From contig NZ_JACHLZ010000001.1 in the NCBI RefSeq assembly GCF_014204755.1, forward strand, positions 2,232,001-2,296,000: DNA of 64,000 nt. The letters are read 5' to 3'. Shown piece after piece: positions 55,610 through 63,514 of this stretch (positions are counted from its first letter, which is position 1; each line of letters begins with the position of its first letter). The position numbers and the translations under genes are program-made. Under the pieces are notes generated by a model that saw nothing but the letters and a program-made list of their open reading frames with translations, made no database searches and was not told the origin of the DNA. This stretch comes from Brachybacterium aquaticum. GTDB lineage: Bacteria > Actinomycetota > Actinomycetes > Actinomycetales > Dermabacteraceae.

Positions 55610-55760
55610 TGTGAGCACCCCGATGGACGGGGTCTGGTCGCTCGGCCGGGTATGGCTTTGTTGCCCTGCCATCAATGGTCCGGGGGGTGTTGCCGCCCGG
55701 TCGAGAGACACGCGTTGACCGCTGATAGGGACACGGCCCAGCATTTCTGAGGTCTCTTCG
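55610..55760 (+). ncRNA. Candidate IS110 bridge RNA
   Basis: The segment upstream of the transposase folds by eye into a 5' stem (ACCCCG 55617-55622 with CGGGGT 55628-55633), then two loops. Loop 1 is closed by CTCGGCCGGG (55641-55650) with CCCGGTCGAG (55696-55705, one G-U). Loop 2 is closed by AGAGAC (55704-55709) with GTCTCT (55752-55757). Loop 1 holds GGGGGGTGT (55682-55690), complementary to ACACCCCCC across the right junction (57067-57075). Loop 2 holds ATAGGGACAC (55725-55734), identical to the right end. Target- then donor-binding order matches IS621-type bridge RNAs. Confidence 0.55.
55725..55734 (+). repeat. Internal copy of the element's right-end 10-mer
   Basis: ATAGGGACAC, identical to 57061-57070. 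Inside the second loop of the proposed bridge RNA, where a left donor guide would lie. Confidence 0.7.
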
Positions 55761-55828
55761 TAACGTGGGTGCCGGCACCGGGTGTCAAGACTGCGACCAG
55801 CAATGATGCTCCAGGGAAGGACAGCATC

Positions 55829-57052
55829 ATGGACACACGATTCGCGGTCGTCGTCGGCCTCGACGTCGGGAAGAGCAGCCATCATGCCTGCGCGCTTGAT
55901 CCCGCCGGGAACAAGCTGTTCGACAAGCCTCTCCCGCAGGACGAGTCCGAGCTCCGCGTGCTGTTCACCCAGCTGCAGAACCACGGTGAAGTGCTGATGG
56001 TGGTCGATCAGCCCAACACCATCGGAGCGTTGCCGATCGCGGTCGCCCGCGAGGTCGGCTGCTCCGTCGCCTACCTGCCGGGCCTGGCGATGCGGAAGGC
56101 CGCAGACCTCTATCCGGGCAGGTCAAAGACCGACGCGCGGGACGCGTTCATCATCGCTGACATGGCCCGGACCATGCCCCACACCCTCCGACAGGTCGAC
56201 CGCGACAGCGACGTCCTCTCCGCTCTGAAGGTCCTCGCCGGGTTCGACGAGGACCTCGCCCACGAGACCACGCGGGCGCTGAACCGGATCCGGTCTCTGC
56301 TCACGCAGATTCATCCCGCGCTCGAGCGAGTCTTCGTCGGCGGGACCCTCTCGACCGGGCTCGTGCTGGACCTGCTGGAGAAGTTCGGCGGCCCGACCGG
56401 GCTCAAGAGTGCAGGCAGGAGCAGGGTTCTACGGTTCGCTCGGGCCCATTCGCGCCGTGACCCCGAAGTGCTGATCGACCAGATCTTCACCGCGCTGGGT
56501 GAGCAGACCGTGATCGTGCCAGCGACCGCGGCAGTGGAACTCGTGATTCCCAGAGTCGCTGGTCAGGTGAAGGAGCTGAAGGAGCAGCGGGCGACCGTGG
56601 CGAGGGAGGTCGAGACCATGCTGGAGGACTTCCCTCTCGCCTCGGTCTTGATGAGCATGCCGGGGATCGGCATCAAGACCGCCGCCCAGATCCTCCTGAC
56701 CATCGGCGACGCCTCCGCGTTTGAGACCCCAGGCCACCTCGCGGCCTATGCCGGAATCGCGCCGGTCACACGAAGATCCGGCACCTCGATCCGCGGAGAG
56801 TTCCCCGCACGTTCAGGCAACAAGCGGTTGAAGAACGCGCTGTTCTACTCCGCCTGGGTCGCCTCTCACTCGGACCCGATCTCCAAGGCCTACTACGATC
56901 GCAAACGCGCCGAGGGCAAGCGCCACAACGCCGCCGTGATCTGCCTGGCCCGCCGCCGCTGCAACGTCATCTTCGCGATGCTCCGCGACGGCACCTACTA
57001 CCAGCCCCCGACCACCACCCCGACCCCCGAGCCGGCCGCTCTTGCGGCTTGA
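55829..57052 (+). CDS. IS110-family DEDD transposase (recombinase)
   Basis: 407 residues, intact. The RuvC-like N-terminal domain has Asp12 in VVGLDVGKS, a mid-domain acidic VDQP, and KTDARDAFIIADMAR. A coiled-coil-like linker with NRIRSLLTQIHPALE follows. The Tnp_20 C-terminal domain has MSMPGIGIKTAAQILL, HLAAYAGIAPVTRRSGTS with the expected catalytic Ser, and GNKRLKNALFYSAW. It would act with the bridge RNA to pair donor and target. ATG preceded by AAGGA at 8 bases. No frameshift or stop, so possibly active. Confidence 0.93.
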   Translation: MDTRFAVVVGLDVGKSSHHACALDPAGNKLFDKPLPQDESELRVLFTQLQNHGEVLMVVDQPNTIGALPIAVAREVGCSVAYLPGLAMRKAADLYPGRSKTDARDAFIIADMARTMPHTLRQVDRDSDVLSALKVLAGFDEDLAHETTRALNRIRSLLTQIHPALERVFVGGTLSTGLVLDLLEKFGGPTGLKSAGRSRVLRFARAHSRRDPEVLIDQIFTALGEQTVIVPATAAVELVIPRVAGQVKELKEQRATVAREVETMLEDFPLASVLMSMPGIGIKTAAQILLTIGDASAFETPGHLAAYAGIAPVTRRSGTSIRGEFPARSGNKRLKNALFYSAWVASHSDPISKAYYDRKRAEGKRHNAAVICLARRRCNVIFAMLRDGTYYQPPTTTPTPEPAALAA

Positions 57053-57060
57053 CTCAGAAC

Positions 57061-57070
57061 ATAGGGACAC
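57061..57070 (+). repeat. Right end of the IS110 element
   Basis: ATAGGGACAC, 8 bases past the transposase stop, followed by a C-run and a CGTCGGCCG motif of the host. Proposed left-donor sequence of the element. Confidence 0.6.
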
Positions 57071-57150
57071 CCCCCCCGTCGGCCGAGATACCCGATGATC
57101 CGGGGTGGACCGGGTGCCTCCGGTCCCGTGCCGTGCGCAGGCCGCGCGCC

Positions 57151-57156
57151 TATGCT
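57151..57156 (+). promoter_or_regulatory. -10 hexamer of pta (leaderless)
   Basis: TATGCT overlaps an upstream in-frame ATG and lies 7 bases before the GTG at 57164, so the GTG is preferred. Confidence 0.5.
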
Positions 57157-57163
57157 GGGGGGC

Positions 57164-59272
57164 GTGTCCCAGAGTGTCTATATCGCCAGCCCGGAGGGGA
57201 TGACCGGCAAGTCGATGGTGGCTTTCGGTCTGCTCGAAGCCCTCGCCTCCCGTTCCGACAGCGTCGGGGTGTACCGCCCTGTCGTGAAGTCCGCCGACGC
57301 GCGTGACTACGCCGTCGATCTCCTGACCAGCCACCCCGCCGTCGACCAGGCCTACGAGGACGCGATCGGGGTGGACTACCAGCTGGTGCTGTCCGACCCG
57401 GCCGCCGCGCACGAGCGGATCCTCGCCCGCCACCGCGAGCTCGCCGAGCGCTACGGCGTGCTGGTGGTGCTCGGCTCGGACTACGACGACCTCGCCAACC
57501 CCACCGAGCTCGCGTTCAACGCCGAGGTCGCCGCGAACATGGGCGCGCCCGTGGTGGTGGTGCTCTCGGGCCTGGACCGCAGCCCCGACCAGATCGCGGC
57601 GCTCGCGGCCGTGGCTGTCGGCGAGTTCGGCGGGCACCACGCCCTCCCGGTCGCAGTCGTGATCAACCGCGCCGACGCCGCCTCGCTCGAGGCGATCCTC
57701 CAGGCCGTCTCCGCGAAGGTGCCCGGCCCGCTGGTCGCCGCGATCCCCGAGAACCCGGTGATCATGGCGCCGACCGTGCAGGAGCTGAAGGACGCCGTGG
57801 ACGGCACCCTCCTGCAGGGCAACCCCGAGTGGCTGGACCGCGTGAGCGTGGGCACCGTCATCGCCGCGATGAGCCTGCCGAACGTGCTCTCGCGCCTGAC
57901 CGAGAACTGCACGGTGATCGCACCCGGCGACCGCTACGACCTGCTGCCGGGCCTGGTGATGGCGCAGCAGTCCGGCACGTTCCCGTCGCTGTCCTCGATC
58001 GTGCTGACCGGCGGCTACCAGGTGCCCGAGGAGGTCAACCGCCTGATCTCCGGTGTGCAGCAGGACCTGCCGATCATCGCCTCGGACCTGCCCACCTTCG
58101 ACACCGCCGTGCGGATCGCCCGCTCGCGGGGTCGGCTGAACGTCTCCAGCCCCCAGAAGCTGGACGCGGCGCGCCGTGCGGTCGCCGAGCACCTGCCCAC
58201 CCAGGACCTGCTGGGCACCCTGGAGGTGAGCCGCAGCGAGGTCGTCACCCCCATGATGTTCGAGTTCGAGCTGCTGGCCCGGGCCCGCGGGGCGAAGAAG
58301 ACCATCGTGCTGCCCGAGGGCGAGGAGGCGCGCATCATCGCCGCGGCCGAGTCGATCCTGGCCCGCGGCGTGGCCGACCTGATCCTGCTGGGCGACGAGA
58401 AGGCCATCCGCGCAAAGGCCTCCCAGCTCGGCCACGACATCTCCGAGGCGAGGGTCGTCTCCCCGCAGGATCCGGAGTACGTGGAGCGGTACGCCGAGGA
58501 GTACGCGCGCCTGCGCGCCAAGAAGGGCGTCACCCTGGAGCAGGCTCGCGAGAAGGTCCAGGACGTCTCCTACTTCGGCACGATGATGGTGCAGACGGGT
58601 GAGGCCGACGGCATGGTCTCCGGGGCGATCCACTCGACCGCCCACACCATCCGCCCGTCCTTCGAGATCATCAAGACCAAGCCGGGCGCGAAGATCGTCT
58701 CCTCGGTCTTCCTCATGGCGCTCGAGGACCGGGTGCTGGTCTACGGCGACTGCGCCGTGAACCCCGACCCCACCGCCGAGCAGCTCGCGGACATCGCCGT
58801 GCAGTCCGCGGCGACCGCCTCCCAGTTCGGCGTCGATCCGCGGATCGCGATGCTGTCCTACTCCACCGGTACCTCCGGGTCCGGTGCGGACGTGGACAAG
58901 GTGCGCGAGGCGACCGAGCTGGTGCGCAGCACCGACTCGTCCCTGGACGTCGAGGGCCCGATCCAGTATGACGCGGCTGTGGACGCCTCGGTCGCCAAGA
59001 CCAAGCTGCCGGACTCCTCGGTCGCGGGCCGTGCGACGGTGTTCGTCTTCCCGGACCTGAACACCGGCAACAACACCTACAAGGCCGTGCAGCGCTCGGC
59101 CGGGGCGATCGCGATCGGCCCGGTCCTGCAGGGCCTGAACAAGCCCGTCAACGACCTCTCCCGCGGAGCGCTCGTGGACGACATCATCAACACCGTGGTC
59201 ATCACCGCCATCCAGGCCCAGGCGGCCGATGCGGAGTCCGCCGGCACGACCGATCAGAAGGAGAACGCATGA
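57164..59272 (+). CDS. pta: Phosphate acetyltransferase (long form)
   Basis: 702 residues. Acetyl-CoA plus phosphate to acetyl phosphate. N-terminal P-loop/BioD-like domain (IASPEGMTGKSMVAFGLLEA), a central DRTGG domain (about 215-340) and the C-terminal PTA_PTB domain (about 370-700) with MVSGAIHSTAHTIRP and FPDLNTGNNTYKAVQRSAG. The long form is the regulated type. GTG start, leaderless. Coupled to ackA by an ATGA overlap at 59269-59272. The IS110 element ends only 90 bases upstream. Confidence 0.96.
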   Translation: MSQSVYIASPEGMTGKSMVAFGLLEALASRSDSVGVYRPVVKSADARDYAVDLLTSHPAVDQAYEDAIGVDYQLVLSDPAAAHERILARHRELAERYGVLVVLGSDYDDLANPTELAFNAEVAANMGAPVVVVLSGLDRSPDQIAALAAVAVGEFGGHHALPVAVVINRADAASLEAILQAVSAKVPGPLVAAIPENPVIMAPTVQELKDAVDGTLLQGNPEWLDRVSVGTVIAAMSLPNVLSRLTENCTVIAPGDRYDLLPGLVMAQQSGTFPSLSSIVLTGGYQVPEEVNRLISGVQQDLPIIASDLPTFDTAVRIARSRGRLNVSSPQKLDAARRAVAEHLPTQDLLGTLEVSRSEVVTPMMFEFELLARARGAKKTIVLPEGEEARIIAAAESILARGVADLILLGDEKAIRAKASQLGHDISEARVVSPQDPEYVERYAEEYARLRAKKGVTLEQAREKVQDVSYFGTMMVQTGEADGMVSGAIHSTAHTIRPSFEIIKTKPGAKIVSSVFLMALEDRVLVYGDCAVNPDPTAEQLADIAVQSAATASQFGVDPRIAMLSYSTGTSGSGADVDKVREATELVRSTDSSLDVEGPIQYDAAVDASVAKTKLPDSSVAGRATVFVFPDLNTGNNTYKAVQRSAGAIAIGPVLQGLNKPVNDLSRGALVDDIINTVVITAIQAQAADAESAGTTDQKENA

Positions 59273-60543
59273 CCTCCCCCTCCGCCCCCGTCCCCGGCTC
59301 CTCCGACGGGGCGGAACACGCGCCCGGCATCCCCGATGCCGCGACCGTGCTGGTGCTGAACTCCGGCTCCTCCTCCCTGAAGTTCCAGCTGCTGGACCCG
59401 GTGGCGGAGGAGGTCTTCGCCTCCGGGATCGTGGAGCGGATCGGCCAGGACCAGGGCGAGGCGCGCCTCGAGGCCGGGGACGTCTCCCAGCCGTTCTCCG
59501 GCCCGGTCCCGGACCACATCGCCGCGATGCACGTGGTCACCTCCCTGTTCGAGGACGCGGGCATGTCGCTCGAGGAGTCCAACGTGGTCGCCGTGGGCCA
59601 CCGCGTGGTCCAGGGCGGCGCGATGTTCTCCGCCCCGAAGCTGATCGACTCCGCCGTGCGCGACCAGATCTCCGATCTCGGCTCCCTCGCCCCGCTGCAC
59701 AACCCCGCGGCGGTCGACGGCATCGACGCGGCGCGCGAGCTGTTCCCGGACATCCCGCACGTGGCCGTGTTCGATACCGCCTTCTTCACCGCCCTGCCCG
59801 AGGCGGCCCGCACCTACGCCCTGAACAAGGACGTGGCCAGCGAGTACCGCATCCGCCGCTACGGCGCGCACGGCACCAGCCATCGCTACGTCTCCGAGCA
59901 GGTCACCGCGCACTTCGCCGCGCAGGGCAAGGACACCTCCGACCTGCGCCAGATCGTGCTGCATCTGGGCAACGGCGCCTCCGCCTCGGCGGTGCGCGGC
60001 GGCACCCCCGTGGACACCTCCATGGGCCTGACCCCGCTGGAGGGTCTGGTCATGGGCACCCGCACCGGTGACATCGACCCGTCGGTGTACGCGCACCTGT
60101 CCCGCAGCGCCGGGATGGACATCGACCAGATCGACACGCTGCTGAACAAGCGCTCGGGCATGCAGGGCCTGTGCGGCATGAGCGACTTCCGCGACATCAC
60201 CGCCGCGATCCGCGACGGCAACGAGGAGGCCGAGCTGGCGATGCAGGTGTACGTGCACCGCCTGCGCAAGTACGTCGGCTCCTACTCCTTCGTGCTCGGC
60301 GGCCTCGACGCGATCGCGTTCACCGCCGGGATCGGCGAGAACGTGCCGGAGGTGCGCGAGCGCACCCTCGCCGGGCTCGAGGGCTTCGGGATCGTCCTGG
60401 ATCCCGAGCGCAACGCCGAGCGGGTCAAGGGCGTGCGCGTCATCTCCGCGCCCGAGTCCGCGGTGACCGTGCTCATCGTCCCCACCGACGAGGAGCTCGC
60501 CATCGCCCAGCAGGCCCTCGAGGTCGCCCGCGCCGAGGAATGA
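59269..60543 (+). CDS. ackA: Acetate kinase
   Basis: 424 residues. Acetyl phosphate plus ADP to acetate and ATP. VLVLNSGSSSLKFQLLD near residue 24, AVFDTAFF, RYGAHGTSHRYVSEQ and LGNGASASAVRGG are the ASKHA kinase landmarks, with FTAGIGENVPEVRE near the end. An N-terminal extension of about 20 residues. With pta it makes the overflow-acetate pathway. Strong terminator directly after. Confidence 0.97.
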   Translation: MTSPSAPVPGSSDGAEHAPGIPDAATVLVLNSGSSSLKFQLLDPVAEEVFASGIVERIGQDQGEARLEAGDVSQPFSGPVPDHIAAMHVVTSLFEDAGMSLEESNVVAVGHRVVQGGAMFSAPKLIDSAVRDQISDLGSLAPLHNPAAVDGIDAARELFPDIPHVAVFDTAFFTALPEAARTYALNKDVASEYRIRRYGAHGTSHRYVSEQVTAHFAAQGKDTSDLRQIVLHLGNGASASAVRGGTPVDTSMGLTPLEGLVMGTRTGDIDPSVYAHLSRSAGMDIDQIDTLLNKRSGMQGLCGMSDFRDITAAIRDGNEEAELAMQVYVHRLRKYVGSYSFVLGGLDAIAFTAGIGENVPEVRERTLAGLEGFGIVLDPERNAERVKGVRVISAPESAVTVLIVPTDEELAIAQQALEVARAEE

Positions 60544-60573
60544 CCTCCGCCGCACCCCGGCACACGCACAGGG

Positions 60574-60604
60574 CCCTCCCGCAGTGAGCTGCGGGAGGGT
60601 TTTG
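60574..60604 (+). terminator. Rho-independent terminator of pta-ackA
   Basis: CCCTCCCGCAG at 60574-60584, a 4-base loop, the exact complement at 60589-60599, then TTTTG. The clearest intrinsic terminator in the window. Confidence 0.92.
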
Positions 60605-60627
60605 TACGTTCCGGGAGTCCGACGCTC

Positions 60628-60951
60628 TCAGCGGTCGGTCTCCCCGTCGGCCTCCGGAGCGGGCGAGGGCGGTGCAGGATCCGCCACGTCCCGCAGTGCG
60701 GCGAACCGCATGCGCGGCGGCTCGGGGCGGTCGTCCTTCCTGTCCAGCGCCTCGTCGAGGGTGCGGGGCACGCGCTCCTGCGGGTCGTGCTTCCGCTGCG
60801 AGGGCGGGAGATCCCGAGGGATGCTGGGACCCCACGCGGTGAGACCCGGCTCGACCTCCACACCGCGGCGCACGTCGAACCGCCTCTTCCCCCTCCCCGT
60901 GGAGGTGAGGGCCTCCAGGAGCCCTCCCAGCAGGTCGACGATGCTGCTCAA
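60628..60951 (-). CDS. Small unknown protein of the VYT cluster (gene a)
   Basis: 107 residues. A hydrophobic N-terminal helix (SSIVDLLGGLLEAL), a basic stretch, then PRDLPPSQRKHDPQERVPRT and LDEALDRKDDRPEPPRMRFAAL, and a Pro/Ala/Asp tail. The PRDLP..TLDEALD..DDRP.PPR.(R/K)FAA block is shared with gene d (61657-62279), but the S-V-Y-T tail is missing. ATG overlaps the stop of gene b (ATGA at 60948-60951). Function not recognised; last gene of its unit. Confidence 0.65.
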   Translation of the reverse strand: MSSIVDLLGGLLEALTSTGRGKRRFDVRRGVEVEPGLTAWGPSIPRDLPPSQRKHDPQERVPRTLDEALDRKDDRPEPPRMRFAALRDVADPAPPSPAPEADGETDR

Positions 60952-61439
60952 CGCGCTCCCTCCTCCTCATCGTCGTCGAGCACCGAGGTGCCGCTCCGGT
61001 ACAGCGACGTGGAGGTGTAGACGCTGTACGACGAGACCGGGGAGGCGGGCTCCTCGACCGCCGGCGCCTCGGTGGGCAGATCCTCGACGGACTGCTCGTC
61101 GGCAACGGGGACCGAGGGCTCGGTGAACTCCTGCGGCACCTGCTCGCCCACCGTGGAGGCGAGCTCTGTCCGTGGCGCGGTCTGCTCCAGCCGCTCGTCG
61201 ACGGCCTCCGACACCCGCTCGGGCGTGCGCGGCCGACACGTGCGGGTTTCCGTCGCTCGCGAGGTCCTGGCGCGGCGCGGGGGACGTGAGATGTGCCAGG
61301 AGCCGGAGTCGGTGTCGATCTTCCCCTCGAAGGGGTTCTCGGACTCCGCCCGTTGCTGTTCACGGACCCTGGACTCGAACAGGGCGCCGGCCATCTTGAT
61401 CAGGAAGATCACCACCACTGGAAGGACCTTGACGAGCAT
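60948..61439 (-). CDS. Membrane-anchored protein with SVYT C-terminal tail (gene b)
   Basis: 163 residues. N-terminal membrane anchor (LVKVLPVVVIFLIKMAGALF), a basic segment (RPPRRARTSRATETRTCRPR), an acidic Glu/Pro/Val linker, and the tail SSYSVYTSTSLYRSGTSVL followed by DDDEEEGAR. The tail is shared by genes d, e and g. ATG 61439 has GGGGGTGAG upstream; a GTG at 61448 is an alternative. Separated from gene c by 92 bases that carry a conserved upstream motif. No known family. Confidence 0.7.
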   Translation of the reverse strand: MLVKVLPVVVIFLIKMAGALFESRVREQQRAESENPFEGKIDTDSGSWHISRPPRRARTSRATETRTCRPRTPERVSEAVDERLEQTAPRTELASTVGEQVPQEFTEPSVPVADEQSVEDLPTEAPAVEEPASPVSSYSVYTSTSLYRSGTSVLDDDEEEGAR

Positions 61440-61490
61440 CGAGCTCACCCCCCTGACGTCCGCCCCCGCGGACCGTTGCACCGTTCGATC

Positions 61491-61505
61491 GGGTCCAGTG
61501 TGCCA
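61491..61505 (-). promoter_or_regulatory. Conserved upstream motif of gene b
   Basis: On the minus strand TGGCACACTGGACCC. Nearly the same sequence lies upstream of gene e (62953-62968, minus TGGCACAATGTGACCC). CACACT/CACAAT may be the -10 element of a shared promoter type. Confidence 0.5.
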
Positions 61506-61531
61506 AATGCGCCGCGTGACGGGTGCGCGGC

Positions 61532-61660
61532 TCAGTCAGTCCCGGGGCGGTGGTCGTCGGACGGGGCGGGCGAGCGCGGGTCTGGGGTGCCGCCTTTCCG
61601 CAGGAAGGCCCCGAAGATCGATATCACGATCTCGGTCAGGAGACTGAGCAGCACGTTCAT
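61532..61660 (-). CDS. 42-residue hydrophobic small protein (gene c)
   Basis: Translates as a hydrophobic helix (NVLLSLLTEIVISIFGAFLR) and a short polar tail (KGGTPDPRSPAPSDD...). Its ATG overlaps the stop of gene d (ATGA at 61657-61660), the same coupling as all other pairs in the cluster, which is the main reason to call it. It looks like gene a or d reduced to the N-terminal anchor. No ribosome site is needed if coupled. Confidence 0.55.
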   Translation of the reverse strand: MNVLLSLLTEIVISIFGAFLRKGGTPDPRSPAPSDDHRPGTD

Positions 61661-62279
61661 CGCTCGTCGTCCTCGTCGTCGAGGATCGAGGTGCCGGACT
61701 CGTGCAGGGAAGTGGTCGTGTAGACGCTGTAGTTCGAGGCCGAGGTGAGGGACGGCGCGTCGGCAGGGTCCTCAACGGCCGACGGGACGGACGGCTCGTC
61801 ATCGGCGGGCGGAGCAGCGCGCTCGTCGTCGGCCGACGGGAAGGCCGGCTCGTCAACGGCGAAGACGTCGACCACAGGCTCCTCGGCCACGGACTGCACC
61901 GCCGCAGGCTCCTCGACCACGGGCTCCTCGGCGACGGGCTGCTCAGACGCAGACTCCTCGGCCGCGGGTTCGTCGGCCGGGACAGGCACCGTCTGGACCT
62001 CGTCGTCGTCCTCGAAGGCCGCGAACTTCAGCCGAGGCGGTGCCGGCCGGTCGTCGGCCAGGTCCAGCGCCTCGTCGAGGGTGCGCACGCGGGGCTCGTC
62101 CGGGTCGTACTCACGCTTCGACCGGGGAAGATTCCTCGGCGGGCTGCTGCCCATGAAGGGGAGAGACGGCTCCGGCGCCTTCTCGGGAGGGAGGTGCCTG
62201 TCCTGCCATCGTGTGCGCTCGGCGCCATGGAGACCACGGCAGAGAGAATCATTCCGACCAGGCCGAACAGGATGTTCAT
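61657..62279 (-). pseudogene. SVYT-tail protein with an apparent frameshift near its N-terminus (gene d)
   Basis: From ATG 62279, which overlaps the gene e stop (ATGA at 62276-62279), the reading is a hydrophobic anchor (MNILFGLVGMILSAVVSMAP) that runs into unlikely Arg-rich sequence after about 30 codons. The other frame (offset 2) then gives PEKAPEPSLPFMGSSPPRNL, KREYDPDEPR, TLDEALDLADDRPAPPRLKFAA, an acidic linker and the tail NYSVYTTTSLHESGTSIL with DDEDDER. Gene a has the same two parts in a single frame, so a one- or two-base shift between about 62155 and 62200 is likely. If not, a 165-residue protein starts at ATG 62154. Confidence 0.6.
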
Positions 62280-62905
62280 CGGGTGCTCTCCCCCGTCTCG
62301 TCCTCGTCGGCCTCCGCCTCGTCCTCCTTCAGCACCGAGGAGCCGCTCTGGTACACGGAGGTCGGGGTGTAGACGCTGTAGTACGAGGACGACGAGGTGT
62401 AGAACGCGCCTGAGGAGGTCCCGGCAACGGGACTCTGCTCCGCGGCCGACTCGGCCGGTGCAGCCTCAGTGTCCATAGCCTCGTGAGCTGCAGCCTCAGG
62501 TGCTTCGGCATCAGACGTTGCACCCTCAGAAGCTGCGCTCTCGGGGGCGGACAGGTCAGTGGGCTGCGGCGCCTCAGGGGCGGGGCTGCGCTCCTCGACC
62601 GCTTCACGTGCCGCCGCGGCGGCGAGGGCAGAGGCGGCGGAGGCGAGCCCTGCGGTGCGGGCGGTGTCCTGGGAACGGGCCGCGGCCGGGGTGCGGGCGG
62701 TGTCCGAGGTGCGGGCGGCGTCAGGGGTGCGCGGGACGGGCCGGCGTCGCGCGGGACTCGCACCGCCGCTCGTGCGAGAGGGCCTCGTCGCGGAGTCCTT
62801 CGAGAACGGATCGGGGTAGGGGCCGTCGTCCTCCTGGTTCATGCGCATGATCGCCACGGCGAACATCGCGATGATCGCCAGGACGAAGATGATGAAACTC
62901 CCCAT
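62276..62905 (-). CDS. Membrane-anchored protein with SVYT C-terminal tail (gene e)
   Basis: 209 residues. N-terminal membrane segment (GSFIIFVLAIIAMFAVAIM), a basic Arg/Thr/Ala region with repeated TPDAARTSDTARTPAAAR-like units, an Ala/Glu/Pro linker, and the tail SSYYSVYTPTSVYQSGSSVL then KEDEAEADEDE. Ribosome site GGGGGAGAGG. First gene of the e-d-c coupled set. Unknown family; the tail is the common feature. Confidence 0.7.
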   Translation of the reverse strand: MGSFIIFVLAIIAMFAVAIMRMNQEDDGPYPDPFSKDSATRPSRTSGGASPARRRPVPRTPDAARTSDTARTPAAARSQDTARTAGLASAASALAAAAAREAVEERSPAPEAPQPTDLSAPESAASEGATSDAEAPEAAAHEAMDTEAAPAESAAEQSPVAGTSSGAFYTSSSSYYSVYTPTSVYQSGSSVLKEDEAEADEDETGESTR

Positions 62906-62952
62906 GCCTCTCCCCCGTCATCCCCTGCGGTCCCTGCGCACTGCTGCGCAGT

Positions 62953-62968
62953 GGGTCACATTGTGCCA
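62953..62968 (-). promoter_or_regulatory. Conserved upstream motif of gene e
   Basis: On the minus strand TGGCACAATGTGACCC, matching the motif upstream of gene b (61491-61505) with one base inserted and one changed. Starts about 50 bases before the gene e ATG. Confidence 0.5.
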
Positions 62969-62986
62969 GTCGCTGTGCGTCGGCGC

Positions 62987-63514
62987 TCAGCGACGCGGAT
63001 CGGTGGGGCGGCGCTGCGCCGCCTCAAGGCATGCCACCGTCCAGGACTGGTGGTCGTGGATCAGCTCGTCGCGCCACGGGATGTCGAGCGCGCGCGCCAT
63101 CTCCACACGATGCTCGATGCCGAGCTCGCGGAAGGGAAGCCCGGGGATGGCGAGTCTCGCGGTGCGGTCCTCCGGATCGACGTCCGACCCCGAGACCGAC
63201 GCTGTGCCGGCCGTCGAGTCCTGTGCGGCACCCTCCCCCGGCCGCGGGTGGACGCTGCCCCGCGCCCAGCCGATCAGCCTGGCCGGGACATCGAGAAGGA
63301 GCCACAGGGCGATGGCGAGGGTGTAGAAGCCGCTCTCCGGGCGGAGCATCCATGTGAGCGAGTACGGCAGCAGGTCCGCCTGCAGCACCCAGGGGTGGAT
63401 GACGGTGAGCACCGCAGCGGCCAGCGCCGCAGCGATCAGCAGGCGAAGGATGGTCCCGGCCATGCCACGGCCGCGCGGGGTGGTGGCCCGGGAGGAGGCG
63501 TGCGTCGCGCTCAT
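62987..63514 (-). CDS. Two-TM membrane protein of the VYT cluster (gene f)
   Basis: 175 residues. Two membrane segments (about 19-45 and 62-86, including GFYTLAIALWLLLDVPARLIG), then a cytoplasmic C-terminus with LAIPGLPFRELGIEHRVEMARAL and HDHQSWTVACLEAAQRR. No SVYT tail. ATG overlaps the gene g stop (ATGA at 63511-63514). Unknown function; possibly the partner or anchor for gene g. Confidence 0.65.
   Translation of the reverse strand: MSATHASSRATTPRGRGMAGTILRLLIAAALAAAVLTVIHPWVLQADLLPYSLTWMLRPESGFYTLAIALWLLLDVPARLIGWARGSVHPRPGEGAAQDSTAGTASVSGSDVDPEDRTARLAIPGLPFRELGIEHRVEMARALDIPWRDELIHDHQSWTVACLEAAQRRPTDPRR

Larger units (their letters stand above)
55600..57072 (+). mobile_element. IS110-family insertion element
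   Basis: A DEDD-type transposase gene, a 5' noncoding segment of about 220 bases, and a short right end. Composition is less GC-rich than the flanks. The 10-mer ATAGGGACAC occurs 18 bases from the end of the transposase reading frame (57061-57070) and again in the 5' segment (55725-55734). No inverted repeats or target duplications, as expected for IS110. The left boundary is uncertain (between about 55580 and 55612); the right boundary is within a base or two of 57070. It separates SURF1 from pta. Confidence 0.75.

Noticed and set aside
55725..57070. Reading the two ATAGGGACAC copies as simple terminal direct repeats of the element
   Set aside because: The left copy would leave only about 95 bases before the transposase and cut through a folded segment; a guide copy inside a bridge RNA explains it better, though I cannot exclude the simple reading.
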